Shown piece by piece: positions 45,356 through 54,931 of a stretch of DNA of 64,000 nucleotides (positions within the stretch are counted from its first letter, which is position 1; each line of letters begins with the position of its first letter). The translations under genes and the position numbers were made by a program. A model generated the notes under the pieces. It did no database searches and was not told the DNA's origin. It saw nothing but the letters and a program-made list of their open reading frames with translations. This stretch comes from Pseudobacter ginsenosidimutans (lineage in GTDB: Bacteria; Bacteroidota; Bacteroidia; Chitinophagales; Chitinophagaceae): the NCBI RefSeq assembly GCF_007970185.1, contig NZ_CP042431.1:4526001-4590000 (forward strand). Reading direction: 5' to 3'.

Positions 45356-47590
45356 ATGGAAACCGCTACCAAGTCCCTTATCAGCAAAACGATCCCTGTA
45401 ACCGGCATGAGCTGTGCCGCCTGCGCTGTGAGCGTAGAATCGATGCTCGCCGCTACGGAAGGCATCCGGGAAGCAGGAGTGAATTTTGCCACACAATCAG
45501 TGCGTGTGTTGTTCGATCCTTCAAAAACGAATACCAGCGCCATGCAACAGGTGATCCGTAGTATCGGATACGACCTGATCATTGACGAAGAAAATGCCAC
45601 GGAGAAACAGGCCGAACTCCAGGCATCGGCATATAAGCAGTTGCAAAGGAAAACCATCGCGGCTGCTTTACTTACCTTACCCGTGGCCGTTATAGGTATG
45701 TTCTTCATGGATATGCAATACGGCAACTATATCATGTGGGCATTGACCACACCGGTATTGTTCGTTTTCGGTAGTTCTTTTTATATCAATGCGTGGAAGC
45801 AGGCACGTATGGGCAAAGCGAATATGGATACCCTGGTGGCGCTGAGTACCGGTATCGCTTACCTGTTCAGTGTTTTCAATACGCTGAACCCGGGTTTCTG
45901 GCATAGCAGAGGTTTGCATCCGCACGTGTACTTCGAAGCTGCCGCTGTGGTGATCGTATTCATCATGGTGGGCAAACTGCTGGAACAAAGAGCCAAGAGC
46001 AATACCAGCGCCGCCATCAAGAAACTGATCGGATTGCAACCCAAAACTGTCTGGGTGATCAAAGACGGTGAACCAGTTGAACTGCTGGCAGCACAGGTGC
46101 AGCCCGGTGATATCATCCTGGTCCGTTCAGGAGAGAAGATCCCTGTGGACGGTGTAGTGGAAGAAGGAGAATCCTATGTAGATGAATCCATGATCTCCGG
46201 TGAGCCCGTTGCCGTACACAAGACCAAAGGCGTTCCCGTTTTTGCAGGCACCATCAATCAGAAGGGAAGCTTCCGTTTCCGCGCCGATAAGGTAGGCAGT
46301 GAAACCATGCTGGCCAATATCATCCGGATGGTGCAGGAAGCACAGGGCTCCAAAGCGCCTGTACAAAAACTGGTGGATAAGATCGCTGGTATCTTTGTGC
46401 CGGTGGTGATCGGGATCGCTATCCTGGCCTTCCTGGTCTGGGTGCTGGCTGGTGGTAACAATGCCGTTACCCATGGATTACTGGCGATGGTGACCGTACT
46501 GGTGATCGCTTGTCCCTGTGCGTTAGGACTGGCTACACCAACCGCCATTATGGTGGGAGTGGGCAAGGGAGCCGAACAGGGTATCCTGATCCGCGATGCG
46601 GAAAGCCTGGAGCTGGGCCATAAAGTGAATGCCATCGTGCTGGATAAGACCGGCACCATCACAGCCGGTAAACCTGTGGTGACCGATACCTTGTGGAAAG
46701 CATCGGCCAGGCATCTGCAGTCAGAACTGGAAGGCATTCTGCTGGCCGCAGAACAACAATCCGAACATCCGCTCGCAACGGCTGTTGTACAATATCTGAA
46801 GGAACGCAATGCCGTTCCCGTTAAACTGAGCTCTTTCGAAAGCATTACGGGTAAGGGGATCAGCGTAAAGGCTGGTAATATCGGCTACAAGGCAGGAAGC
46901 TATAAAATGGCATTGGAAGATAAGATGAATATCCCCGCCGATCTGCAGGAGGCTGCCGGCAAATGGGCCGCTGCCGCCAAAACAGTGATCTGTTTTGCGC
47001 AGGACAATGAAGTGCTGGCAGTGATCGCCATTGCAGATGAAGTGAAGCCCGGCTCGGCCAAAGCTGTAGAAGCTTTGAAGAAGATGGGAATCGATGTGTA
47101 CATGTTCACCGGCGATAACCAGCAGACAGCTGCCGCCGTAGCCGCACAGGTGGGCATTCAGCACTTCAAAGCCGAAGCATTGCCTGCTGATAAAGCTGCA
47201 TTCGTGAAATCATTGCAGGACCAGGGCAGGATCGTAGCGATGGTAGGAGATGGGATCAACGATTCACAGGCCCTGGCGCAGGCAGATATTAGCATCGCCA
47301 TGGGAAAAGGATCAGATATAGCCATCGATACCGCCGGTATGAGCCTGATCTCTTCAGACCTGCAACAGATCCCAAAAGCGCTGGCGCTGAGCAGGAGCAC
47401 GGTGAGGGCTATACGACAAAACCTGTTCTGGGCCTTTATATACAACCTGATCGGTATTCCGCTTGCCGCAGGCGTACTGTATCCGGTGAATGGTTTCCTG
47501 CTCAACCCGATGATTGCAGGAGCCGCTATGGCGCTGAGTTCTGTGAGTGTGATCGGGAACAGTCTCAGACTTAAATGGAAGAAATTCTAA
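45356..47590 (+). CDS. copA: Copper-translocating P1B-type ATPase
   Basis: 744 residues. One N-terminal HMA domain with GMSCAAC (Cys20/Cys23), eight predicted membrane spans, TGE-like actuator (SGEP), the Cys386-Pro-Cys388 transmembrane metal site, phosphorylation motif Asp430-KTGT, the HP motif (SEHPLA) and the hinge GDGIND. This is the Cu(I)-exporting P1B-1 type. It pumps copper from the cytosol. A TAACTTTG box at 45330-45337 fits the -7 element, and CTGTT...AACAG around 45289-45310 is a possible weak operator. The HMA-AraC gene follows 12 bp later. Confidence 0.97.
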   Translation: METATKSLISKTIPVTGMSCAACAVSVESMLAATEGIREAGVNFATQSVRVLFDPSKTNTSAMQQVIRSIGYDLIIDEENATEKQAELQASAYKQLQRKTIAAALLTLPVAVIGMFFMDMQYGNYIMWALTTPVLFVFGSSFYINAWKQARMGKANMDTLVALSTGIAYLFSVFNTLNPGFWHSRGLHPHVYFEAAAVVIVFIMVGKLLEQRAKSNTSAAIKKLIGLQPKTVWVIKDGEPVELLAAQVQPGDIILVRSGEKIPVDGVVEEGESYVDESMISGEPVAVHKTKGVPVFAGTINQKGSFRFRADKVGSETMLANIIRMVQEAQGSKAPVQKLVDKIAGIFVPVVIGIAILAFLVWVLAGGNNAVTHGLLAMVTVLVIACPCALGLATPTAIMVGVGKGAEQGILIRDAESLELGHKVNAIVLDKTGTITAGKPVVTDTLWKASARHLQSELEGILLAAEQQSEHPLATAVVQYLKERNAVPVKLSSFESITGKGISVKAGNIGYKAGSYKMALEDKMNIPADLQEAAGKWAAAAKTVICFAQDNEVLAVIAIADEVKPGSAKAVEALKKMGIDVYMFTGDNQQTAAAVAAQVGIQHFKAEALPADKAAFVKSLQDQGRIVAMVGDGINDSQALAQADISIAMGKGSDIAIDTAGMSLISSDLQQIPKALALSRSTVRAIRQNLFWAFIYNLIGIPLAAGVLYPVNGFLLNPMIAGAAMALSSVSVIGNSLRLKWKKF

Positions 47591-47602
47591 AATGATTGAA
47601 CT

Positions 47603-48172
47603 ATGTTGCTGCACATCAAGAATATGGTTTGTAACCGCTGCAAATGGGTGGTGAAAAATGAACTGGAAAAACTGGGCCATAATGTTATGGTGATGAGACT
47701 GGGCGAAGTGGAGCTTCAGAATGAAGCCACACCGGAGCAGATGGATGATATCGAAAAGAAACTGGAAGAATTCGGATTTGAGCTGATCGGAGACCGGTCA
47801 TCACAGCTCATCGAGATCATGAAGACCACACTTATCGGCCTGGTGCAGGAACCCGATAAACTGGAGAAGATCAATCTGTCGGATTATTTATCGTCCACCC
47901 TGCACCGCGATTATTCCTCGTTGAGTAAACTCTTCTCCGAAGTGGAAGGCATCACCATCGAACAATTTTTCATCCTGCAAAAGATCGAGCGGGCAAAGGA
48001 ATTGCTGGTGTATGATGAAATGAGCCTTACGCAGATCGCGTATGACCTGGGCTACAGCAGTGTGGCGCATTTGAGCAGCCAGTTCAAAAAAGTGACCGGA
48101 CTAACCCCCAGTCATTTCAAGCAATTGCGCGGAGAGAAACGGAAACCACTGGATGGTGTGAACGAAGAGTAA
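47603..48172 (+). CDS. AraC-type regulator with N-terminal HMA-like domain
   Basis: 189 residues. The first ~70 residues look like an HMA domain with MVCNRC (Cys10/Cys13). After a linker, residues ~110-175 form an AraC-type double helix-turn-helix (FFILQKIERAKELLVYDEMS, LTQIAYDLGYSSVAHLSSQF, TGLTPSHFKQLR). An obvious reading is a metal-sensing activator of the copper genes, different from CueR or CopY. Directly behind copA, so it may be autoregulated. Sensing of copper is inference. Confidence 0.85.
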   Translation: MLLHIKNMVCNRCKWVVKNELEKLGHNVMVMRLGEVELQNEATPEQMDDIEKKLEEFGFELIGDRSSQLIEIMKTTLIGLVQEPDKLEKINLSDYLSSTLHRDYSSLSKLFSEVEGITIEQFFILQKIERAKELLVYDEMSLTQIAYDLGYSSVAHLSSQFKKVTGLTPSHFKQLRGEKRKPLDGVNEE

Positions 48173-48195
48173 TTCAGGATCGTATATTATTGACC

Positions 48196-48238
48196 CCGCC
48201 TCATAGTGATGCGCATCATGCGCATCACTATGAGGCGG
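48196..48238 (+). terminator. Perfect 20-bp stem-loop
   Basis: Bases 48196-48215 pair with 48219-48238 around a 3-nt loop (TCA), followed by CTTGTTT. It ends the copA-regulator transcript, 24 bp past the regulator stop. Confidence 0.75.
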
Positions 48239-48348
48239 CTTGTTTATAAGCTTGTTTAAACTATCTTTTTAAATATAAAACACATCCCTAATTCTGCAAA
48301 TGATCCCTTGTTGACCGCAGTAGCTTTGTATCATTAAATCATTTTTGT

Positions 48349-48570
48349 ATGACACATCAGTATAACGTTACAGGAGTTACTTGCGGAGGCTGCATCACCA
48401 ATGTTAAACGCGCCATCGAATCCGTTCCCGGCATCATCAGCGCAGACGTAAAAAAAGAAGCGCCCCAGGCCGTGGTGACTATGGACAAACATGTAGATAC
48501 AACCGCATTACAGGAAGCGCTGAAACAGTATGGCAATTACCAGATCTCTGAATTCAGCGAACCTCATTAA
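48349..48570 (+). CDS. Small HMA copper-chaperone-like protein
   Basis: 73 residues, no signal peptide, essentially one HMA domain with VTCGGC (Cys12/Cys15) and the expected beta-alpha-beta-beta-alpha-beta pattern. CopZ-like cytosolic carrier that would hand Cu(I) to CopA. A TAGCTTTG at 48321-48328 fits the -7 element, so it may start its own transcript after the strong terminator upstream. Confidence 0.88.
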   Translation: MTHQYNVTGVTCGGCITNVKRAIESVPGIISADVKKEAPQAVVTMDKHVDTTALQEALKQYGNYQISEFSEPH

Positions 48571-48605
48571 GTATTACTATCAGGACTAACCGAAAAGGAC
48601 CGAAT

Positions 48606-49976
48606 ATGAAAAAGATCTTACCGATAGCATTGTTCAGCCTGTTGGTGATGAACGCCACCGCACAGCATGAGCACCACAAAATGGAAACGAAACGCGATAC
48701 CGTTCCGGCAAAAAAATCACCGGACAAAATGGATGATATGCACCATGATCATGCGAAGATGCAGGAGGGTGGGCCCATTATGTCGCACGCTTTCAGCAGG
48801 AACCTGCAAATGAACCGCAATGGCTCAGGTACTGCCTGGCTTCCCGATGAAGCGCCGATGTATGGTTACATGCTGCATTCAAAGAAATGGATGTATATGA
48901 TCCATGGCAACCTCTTCCTGCGTTACAATAACCAGGATATCGCCAGGTCCGGAAATCGCGGTGCGCACAAGTTCGATGCTCCCAACTGGGTGATGGGCAT
49001 GGGGCAAACGGCTGTCGGTAAAAAAGGATTGTTCCGCTTCAGCGCCATGATCTCTTTGGACAGACCCATCATGGGCGGCAATGGCTACCCATTGCTGTTT
49101 CAGTCCGGCGAAACCTGGAAAGGAAAACCACTGGTAGACCGCCAGCACCCGCATGACCTCTTTGCAGAATTATCCGTTGGCTACTCTCACGCCATCAATA
49201 AAGATCTCGACGTATTCGGTTATTTCGGTTATCCGGGAGAACCCGCACTGGGTGGGACTGCTTTCATGCACCGTCCATCCAGTCTGTATAATCCCGATGC
49301 TCCACTCGGCCACCACTGGCAGGATGCCACACATATCACTTTCGGCGTAGCCACCTTCGGCGTCCGATACAGGAATTTCAAGATCGAAGGCTCCAGCTTC
49401 ACAGGCCGGGAACCAGATGAAGACAGGTATAATTTCGATAAGATGAGATTCGATTCATGGGCCGTACGACTCAGTTATAATCCCACCAAAGAGCTCAGCC
49501 TGCAGGTATCGCAGGGATTCGTGAAAAGTCCTGAACCACTGCATCCTGCAGAAGACATTAAAAGAACCACAGCCAGCATCATTCATGCTAAAAGATTCGG
49601 GAACAATGCCATGCTGAACTCGGCTATAGTTTGGGGTTATAATCGTGTAGATAAGAATCACCAGGAACATTCCTTCCTCGCAGAATCCGCTCTCAGCTGG
49701 AAGAAAAATGCGATCTACGGCAAATATGAATTTGTAGAAAAATCAACAGAAGAACTGGCGCTGGATGAACATACTTTCGGTCATGATGGTAAATTCCCGG
49801 TGAGCGCAATAACATTGGGACTGAACAGGAAGATCTTCTCGATCGGTAAAACTGATTTTTCAGCAGGAACGCAGGCAACTTTGTATATGCCGGAGAAACC
49901 GCTGGAAGGGTTGTATGGAAGTAATCCCTGGGCTTATCAGGTATTCATTAGGGTTAGTCCGGGGTTGATGAGGTAG
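48606..49976 (+). CDS. His/Met-rich-headed outer-membrane protein of the copper island
   Basis: 456 residues with a signal peptide (ends NATAQ, ~20). The mature start is rich in His and Met (HEHHKMETK, DDMHHDHAKMQ), a likely metal-binding head. The rest is a beta-barrel-like protein with repeated aromatic strands (MYMIHGNLFLRYNNQ, FDAPNWVMGMGQT, HDLFAELSVGYSHA, SWAVRLSYNPTKELSLQVSQ) and conserved DRQHPHD. Probably an outer-membrane copper-related protein; the transport direction is not evident. The stop is 33 bp before repeat element A. Confidence 0.7.
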   Translation: MKKILPIALFSLLVMNATAQHEHHKMETKRDTVPAKKSPDKMDDMHHDHAKMQEGGPIMSHAFSRNLQMNRNGSGTAWLPDEAPMYGYMLHSKKWMYMIHGNLFLRYNNQDIARSGNRGAHKFDAPNWVMGMGQTAVGKKGLFRFSAMISLDRPIMGGNGYPLLFQSGETWKGKPLVDRQHPHDLFAELSVGYSHAINKDLDVFGYFGYPGEPALGGTAFMHRPSSLYNPDAPLGHHWQDATHITFGVATFGVRYRNFKIEGSSFTGREPDEDRYNFDKMRFDSWAVRLSYNPTKELSLQVSQGFVKSPEPLHPAEDIKRTTASIIHAKRFGNNAMLNSAIVWGYNRVDKNHQEHSFLAESALSWKKNAIYGKYEFVEKSTEELALDEHTFGHDGKFPVSAITLGLNRKIFSIGKTDFSAGTQATLYMPEKPLEGLYGSNPWAYQVFIRVSPGLMR

Positions 49977-50008
49977 GTTGGCCTTGCCCGGAGTGCCTGG
50001 CCTTACTC

Positions 50009-50141
50009 GGGGTGCGCAATACTGGCTGTGAAACGAACCGGCACGGGAGAATATGGATGGGCCTTGACATAATGAGATGGGGCGGTGGAACAAGGTTGAG
50101 CTCCTTCGCTTACGTTTGCAAGGCCAGTATTGCATCACCCC
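50009..50141 (+). repeat. Intergenic repeat element A with inverted-repeat ends
   Basis: Ends GGGGTG-CG-CAATACTGGC (50009-50026) and GCCAGTATTG-CAT-CACCCC (50123-50141) are complementary. Inside are CGGGAGAATAT (50044-50054) and CTTCGCTTA (50104-50112), 69 bp from first to last base, then AAGGCC. Elements B and C share the same core and spacing. It lies 32 bp after the stop of the upstream gene, same orientation. Confidence 0.65.
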
Positions 50142-50304
50142 TCGCCGGCTGATGGTCCGCGGGTGCAACAGTTTTGTTCTATGTGCATCATTGGAAATAT
50201 AAACAGGCCACTTCAATATGGTAAGGATAAAGGCCCCAATTGTTGTAATTTTTTGTTTTTCTGAATTTTGTTAGTCCATTTTTGTTTGTTAGTCTGATAC
50301 TTTG

Positions 50305-50329
50305 AAACCAGCCGGAGGGCTGGTTTTTT
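50305..50329 (+). terminator. Rho-independent terminator
   Basis: The 9-bp stem AAACCAGCC (50305-50313) pairs with 50318-50326 over a GGAG loop, followed by a T6 run (50324-50329). Confidence 0.7.
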
Positions 50330-50400
50330 GCATATTTGATGGTTTGGTGTTTTTTAAGCTTTGGTATGTTCTTCGTTCTTGATTCATTGTTGTTGGCTCC

Positions 50401-50426
50401 TGATTCCTGATTCCTGATTCCTGATT
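50401..50426. repeat. Tandem repeat of TGATTCC
   Basis: Three perfect 7-bp units and a partial fourth lie in AT-rich intergenic DNA. Probably a simple slippage repeat. Confidence 0.7.
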
Positions 50427-50601
50427 TTCGTTTTTGATTTCTCAATTTTCGATGCTTGATTTCAGGAAGCTGTATTCAAGATCAGTGCTTTATGTGAGGC
50501 TTAAAAATATTTTTCGACTTCTGAAGAATAAGGTTATATTTGGCTAAATCATAATTTAGACAAGTCTAAAAATAAATTTAAACTCATCAAGATAGAACCA
50601 C

Positions 50602-52911
50602 ATGAAACAGTTGACCAGTTTGCTGCTTTTGCTAATAGTTAGTGTACAGTCGATGGCCCAGTTCAGCAGCATTTCAGGAACGGTAAGGGATAAAGCTACC
50701 GGTGAGGCTTTGCCCGGAACGGTGATTGCCTGCAATGGCAAAAAAACACTGGCAGGGAATGATGGCAGGTTTTTGATTAACCTTTCGGCGGCGGCTGCAA
50801 ACCCGGCAATTATCGTGTCCAGGATCGGGTATAGAACGGATACTATTGAGTATACAGGAACACATCTTTCTGTTTTACTGGAAGCGTCATCACAGGTGCT
50901 CACGGATGTAGTGGTCACGGGAACGATGAAAGCTGTACAGAAAACTGCCAGCCCGGTTCCGGTGGAAGTATATACGCCGCAATTCTTCAGGAGAAATCCG
51001 ACGCCCACTATTTTCGATGCACTGCAACAGGTGAACGGCGTTAGGCCGCAACTCAATTGCAATGTGTGCAATACAGGTGATATTCATATCAACGGCCTGG
51101 AAGGTCCGTATACAATGGTGTTGATAGATGGAATGCCCATCGTGAGCAGTCTTGGTTCAGTATACGGACTTAGCGGGATACCAAATTCACTGGTGGAAAG
51201 GATAGAAGTGGTGAAAGGTCCTGCTTCATCACTGTATGGCTCAGAAGCCATCGGAGGGCTTATCAACGTGATCACCAAGAACCCGGTGAAAGCACCGCTT
51301 GTTTCCGTTGACCTTATGGCAACTTCCTGGAAAGAATACAATGTAGACCTGGGCGTGAAATACAAGGCCACCAATAAGATAACGGGATTGCTGGGGGCGA
51401 ATTATTTCAATTTCAACAACAGGGTAGACAGGAACGATGATAACTTTACCGATGTAACACTTCAGAACAGGATCTCGGTTTTCAATAAATTCAGCTTTGA
51501 AAGGAAGAATAACAGACAAGCGAATCTGGCTGCGCGGTATGTGTATGAAGACAGATGGGGCGGGGATATGCGGTGGAACAAAAGTTTCAGAGGCGGAGAT
51601 AGTCTGTATGGTGAAAGTATTTACACTTCGCGTGTTGAGCTGATCGGTAACTACCAATTACCAGTAAGCGAAAAGCTGATGTTCTCCTGGTCGTACAATT
51701 CGCATGTGCAAAGATCTGCGTATGGCAATACCATTTTCAACGCCAGGCAGCAGGTTGCTTTTGGCCAGCTGACCTGGGATAAAACACTGGGCAATCATGA
51801 TCTGCTGGTAGGTTCAGTATTCAGGTATACAGATTACGACGATAATACCACGGCCACTCTCGATACTTTCACCATGAAGAATAAGCCGGACCGTACGCCA
51901 CTACCTGGCATATTCGTGCAGGATGAACTGAGCATCGGTAGTAATCACAAATTGCTGGCCGGTATCAGATGGGACCATCACCCGGTGCATGGCAATATCT
52001 TCACGCCGCGTATCGCCTGGAAATGGAGCGCATCTTCCAATGATGTGATCAGGCTCAATGCAGGAACTGGTTTCAGGGTAGTGAACCTGTTCACTGAGGA
52101 CCATGCCGCTCTCACAGGTGCCAGGGCAGTGGAGATCGAAGATGAGCTTGAGCCAGAACGCAGCTACAATGTGAACCTCAATTACGTGAAGCGTATCTAT
52201 ACACGGTCTTTCTGGCTGACGCTCGATGCCTCCACCTGGTACACTCATTTCACCAATCGCATCATCCCGGATTATGAAACCAATACCGATAAGATCATCT
52301 ATGGTAACCTGGATGGATATTCTGTATCGAAAGGCGTAAGCGTGAATGCAGAGGCGGGTTTTACAAATGGACTGAAAGCAAACCTGGGCATCACTGTGAT
52401 GGATGTGACCATTACTGAGAATGATGATATGGGTGCCAAGGAAACAAAGCGACAACTGCTGACAGAGAAGTGGACCGGCAACTGGTCGTTAAGCTATGCA
52501 TTCAGGAAGGGCGGCTGGAGCATGGATTATACTGGCAATATCTATGGGCCGATGTTATTGCCCCTGCTTGGTGATCTGGATCCGCGTAAGCCGAAATCAC
52601 CCGCATGGAGCATTCAGAATATCCAGGTTACGAAAAAACTGAAACATGGCATCGAGGTATATGGTGGTGTAAAGAACCTGCTCAACTGGACGCCGGCGAA
52701 AGGCAACCCTTTTTTGATTGCGCGAGCTCATGATCCGTTTGATAAGAAAGTTGTGCGCGATGATAATACCGGTGTTATCATCAATCCCGGAAATAACGGC
52801 GATCCCAATCCGTATTTACTCACTTTCGATCCCAATTACGTATATGCACCAAACCAGGGTATCCGTGGCTTCGTAGGAATACGATGGGTTATTACTAACG
52901 GTGACAAATAA
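50602..52911 (+). CDS. TonB-dependent receptor
   Basis: 769 residues. Signal peptide (ends SMAQ, ~20), a carboxypeptidase-regulatory-like beta domain (~22-100; SGTVRDKATGEALPGTVIAC), then the plug (~115-235) with CNVCNTGDIHINGLEGPYT, VLIDGMPIVSS and VKGPASSLYGSEAIGGLINV, and the barrel ending in GIRGFVGIRWVIT. This is the BtuB/HmuR-like class, not SusC. The Cys pair in the plug (CNVC) is notable so close to copper genes; a metal or metal-complex ligand is possible but unproved. Confidence 0.9.
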   Translation: MKQLTSLLLLLIVSVQSMAQFSSISGTVRDKATGEALPGTVIACNGKKTLAGNDGRFLINLSAAAANPAIIVSRIGYRTDTIEYTGTHLSVLLEASSQVLTDVVVTGTMKAVQKTASPVPVEVYTPQFFRRNPTPTIFDALQQVNGVRPQLNCNVCNTGDIHINGLEGPYTMVLIDGMPIVSSLGSVYGLSGIPNSLVERIEVVKGPASSLYGSEAIGGLINVITKNPVKAPLVSVDLMATSWKEYNVDLGVKYKATNKITGLLGANYFNFNNRVDRNDDNFTDVTLQNRISVFNKFSFERKNNRQANLAARYVYEDRWGGDMRWNKSFRGGDSLYGESIYTSRVELIGNYQLPVSEKLMFSWSYNSHVQRSAYGNTIFNARQQVAFGQLTWDKTLGNHDLLVGSVFRYTDYDDNTTATLDTFTMKNKPDRTPLPGIFVQDELSIGSNHKLLAGIRWDHHPVHGNIFTPRIAWKWSASSNDVIRLNAGTGFRVVNLFTEDHAALTGARAVEIEDELEPERSYNVNLNYVKRIYTRSFWLTLDASTWYTHFTNRIIPDYETNTDKIIYGNLDGYSVSKGVSVNAEAGFTNGLKANLGITVMDVTITENDDMGAKETKRQLLTEKWTGNWSLSYAFRKGGWSMDYTGNIYGPMLLPLLGDLDPRKPKSPAWSIQNIQVTKKLKHGIEVYGGVKNLLNWTPAKGNPFLIARAHDPFDKKVVRDDNTGVIINPGNNGDPNPYLLTFDPNYVYAPNQGIRGFVGIRWVITNGDK

Positions 52912-52973
52912 TCGTGAATAACTTGTGAATAAATTGGAGAGATGCCGTATACTTGTACGGTAAATCTAACCCA

Positions 52974-53567
52974 ATGAAAAAAATCTCTACCCTGATGGTA
53001 GCCGTTATGGCTATCGTGACCGCACATGCGCAATTGAGTCTCTTCAAGAAGGATCCCGCCAATCCCGGTTTCGGAAAGGCGGTTGAACAGATCCTGGGCG
53101 ACTTCCCTTACAATTACAAACACCTCACCGGCGACCTGGTACTGCAGGAAGGAGAGCTCTCGCAATTCGCTTCCACCGTGAATTTGCCGGGAGCACAGAG
53201 CTGTGTGATAGCACACTATCATTCAGGTCTGGACACCACGGCCTCTTACCAGGGATTCATGTACAAGGCAGAGGAATTTGAAGATGCCGCGAAGGAATAC
53301 CGCCGGCTGTTCACCCAACTGAAAGGTTGTAAGCTGAGAATGGTGGATGGTTCTGTTTATTTTCTCGATGGCGATTATGAAGCCCCCGCAGAAGAAAAGG
53401 ATTTCAGCATCAGCATGCTCAAGATCCAGACTGCTGATGATCGTTACAAACTTTTCAAAGTGGAACTGGAAATGCTTTACAGGATCGATCACTTTGTGGT
53501 GAATATCAATTTCATCACCCGTAAAAAAGATGAAGACGAGCGTCCCGACTGGTGGACAGGAAAATAA
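52974..53567 (+). CDS. Exported protein of unknown function
   Basis: 197 residues from ATG 52974 (an in-frame TTG lies 21 bp upstream). Signal peptide (ends AHAQ, ~19). The mature part is alpha/beta: GKAVEQILGDFPYNYKHLTG, SCVIAHYHSGLD, EFEDAAKEYRRLFTQLKGCK, FKVELEMLYRIDHFVVNINF. Two Cys (SCVIA, GCKLR) could form a disulfide. No family recognised. A TATACTTG near 52950 resembles a -7 box. It ends at a clear terminator. Confidence 0.65.
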   Translation: MKKISTLMVAVMAIVTAHAQLSLFKKDPANPGFGKAVEQILGDFPYNYKHLTGDLVLQEGELSQFASTVNLPGAQSCVIAHYHSGLDTTASYQGFMYKAEEFEDAAKEYRRLFTQLKGCKLRMVDGSVYFLDGDYEAPAEEKDFSISMLKIQTADDRYKLFKVELEMLYRIDHFVVNINFITRKKDEDERPDWWTGK

Positions 53568-53593
53568 TGTGAATTTGCACTATTAAATGCAGG

Positions 53594-53620
53594 CCGCCTG
53601 TTTTTACAGGTGGTTTTTTT
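53594..53620 (+). terminator. Rho-independent terminator
   Basis: CCGCCTGT (53594-53601) pairs with ACAGGTGG (53606-53613, one G-U) over a T-rich loop and is followed by a T7 run. It ends the upstream plus-strand gene and touches the stop codon of the minus-strand gene. Confidence 0.75.
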
Positions 53621-54812
53621 ATTGTTCGATGAAACTAACGGTGCCGCCTACCCATTCTTTGTCCTTGTTGTAGCGGACGCCGATCATCTTGCCTTTACTG
53701 AGGCGTGCAAGATTGATAGCAGGCCTGGGCCTGTCACAGCCATCTTTCCAGAGATACATGATCCGTATCTCCACTTTGGCGGGAATATCGGGAGTATCCA
53801 CAATGTCAGCATACTGTACTTTCTTTTGCAGTATCCAGTTCTCCGGATCTTTGACTGCATCGATATCTTCCTGCGTTACATCTATCACCACGCCCTGGCC
53901 GGCGAAGGAGAACAGGGGTTTCAATACATAGTCACCGAGGTTCCCGGGTAATTGTTTCAATTCATTCAGGAAGAAGCTTTCCGGAACATAGGGATGTTGT
54001 ATGAAGGGCAGGGTGAATTTGCTGATCCTGTAGAACCAGTTGGGATGGGTGATCCATTCCACATCGAGGTCCTGCGTGATGTCCAGGAATGAACCGAGGT
54101 TTTCCTTCCGGGCATTCAGATCATCGAATATCACGCGGTTGTATACGCGCAGCACGCGTGTTTTGACACCGTCCTTCATGTAATACAGTGAGCGGCCTTC
54201 CCGGATCAGTTTGGTGATGCAAACCGGTTCGATGCCGAGATAATCCTTCGTGCAATAAAAATCGATCCTTGTTTTCTGTTCATCGGGTTTGATCTCCAGC
54301 AGGATCACATTCTCCGGGGGCGTATCGCCGAGTATCACCTGTTTCAATTCATCTATATAGGATGCTTTCGTATGTCCATTGAGGAAAGGGCTGTAGTTGG
54401 CTGGTATGTCGAAATTATTCCTGAATTTTTCGGACATGTACACCTGGAAACCGTAGAGGGAGGGGAAGCCCTGAAGTTCGATGAGCTGTGGCTCTGGTTG
54501 ACCGCTGGCATCCAGGCAGACGCCGAAATCGAAAGCGATCATATGGGGGTGATCACTTTCACGCGGCACCCGCTCCGTATCGGGAATGGCGCGTTCCGTA
54601 AGCTCTTTGAAGGATGGCTCTGTGATCAGGTCAACGATGCGCTCGCAGGCATCGATCATTTTGGCAGCGAAATCCTTACTTATGAATACAGGTGTTTCTG
54701 CCACGCGGAACTCGATAGCGCCGGGGTAGCCGCTATCCATTTCCTTGAGGAATTGTTGGTAACGCTCGGAGGTAAACGCACTGTTATAGGACTTTCGGAG
54801 ACTGGGGACCAT
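53619..54812 (-). CDS. ATP-grasp-like protein (amidoligase type)
   Basis: 397 residues, no signal peptide. It has a C-terminal region with KPLFSFAGQGVVIDV, then EDIDAVKDPENWILQKKV, KVEIRIMYLW and RPAINLARLSKG, suggesting the nucleotide- and metal-binding strands of an ATP-grasp fold, as in glutathionylspermidine-synthase-like proteins. The N-terminal part has IAFDFGVCLDASG and IELQGFPSLYGFQ. Second gene after the class I glutamine amidotransferase (119 bp). Likely forms an amide or peptide bond on an unknown small molecule. Confidence 0.65.
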   Translation of the reverse strand: MVPSLRKSYNSAFTSERYQQFLKEMDSGYPGAIEFRVAETPVFISKDFAAKMIDACERIVDLITEPSFKELTERAIPDTERVPRESDHPHMIAFDFGVCLDASGQPEPQLIELQGFPSLYGFQVYMSEKFRNNFDIPANYSPFLNGHTKASYIDELKQVILGDTPPENVILLEIKPDEQKTRIDFYCTKDYLGIEPVCITKLIREGRSLYYMKDGVKTRVLRVYNRVIFDDLNARKENLGSFLDITQDLDVEWITHPNWFYRISKFTLPFIQHPYVPESFFLNELKQLPGNLGDYVLKPLFSFAGQGVVIDVTQEDIDAVKDPENWILQKKVQYADIVDTPDIPAKVEIRIMYLWKDGCDRPRPAINLARLSKGKMIGVRYNKDKEWVGGTVSFIEQ

Positions 54813-54931
54813 GATCTGGAATTTGAAGGGAAGTTACGGAATCGGTGGGAGAGTGCATACAGGCTGGTGTTCGTGGGAGGCGAACAATATATGTCGCTCG
54901 CCTTTGAGGCGCCGGACTGGCGGTTTTCTGA

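Larger units (their letters stand above)
50142..50601. other. Non-coding spacer before the TonB receptor gene
   Basis: AT-rich from about 50200 onward. It contains one terminator (50305-50329) and one 7-bp tandem repeat (50401-50426). No credible gene was seen; short frames have no start or protein-like content. Confidence 0.6.

Noticed and set aside
50401-50426. Possible CRISPR-like repeat
   Set aside because: Seven-base units with no spacers; a simple tandem repeat.
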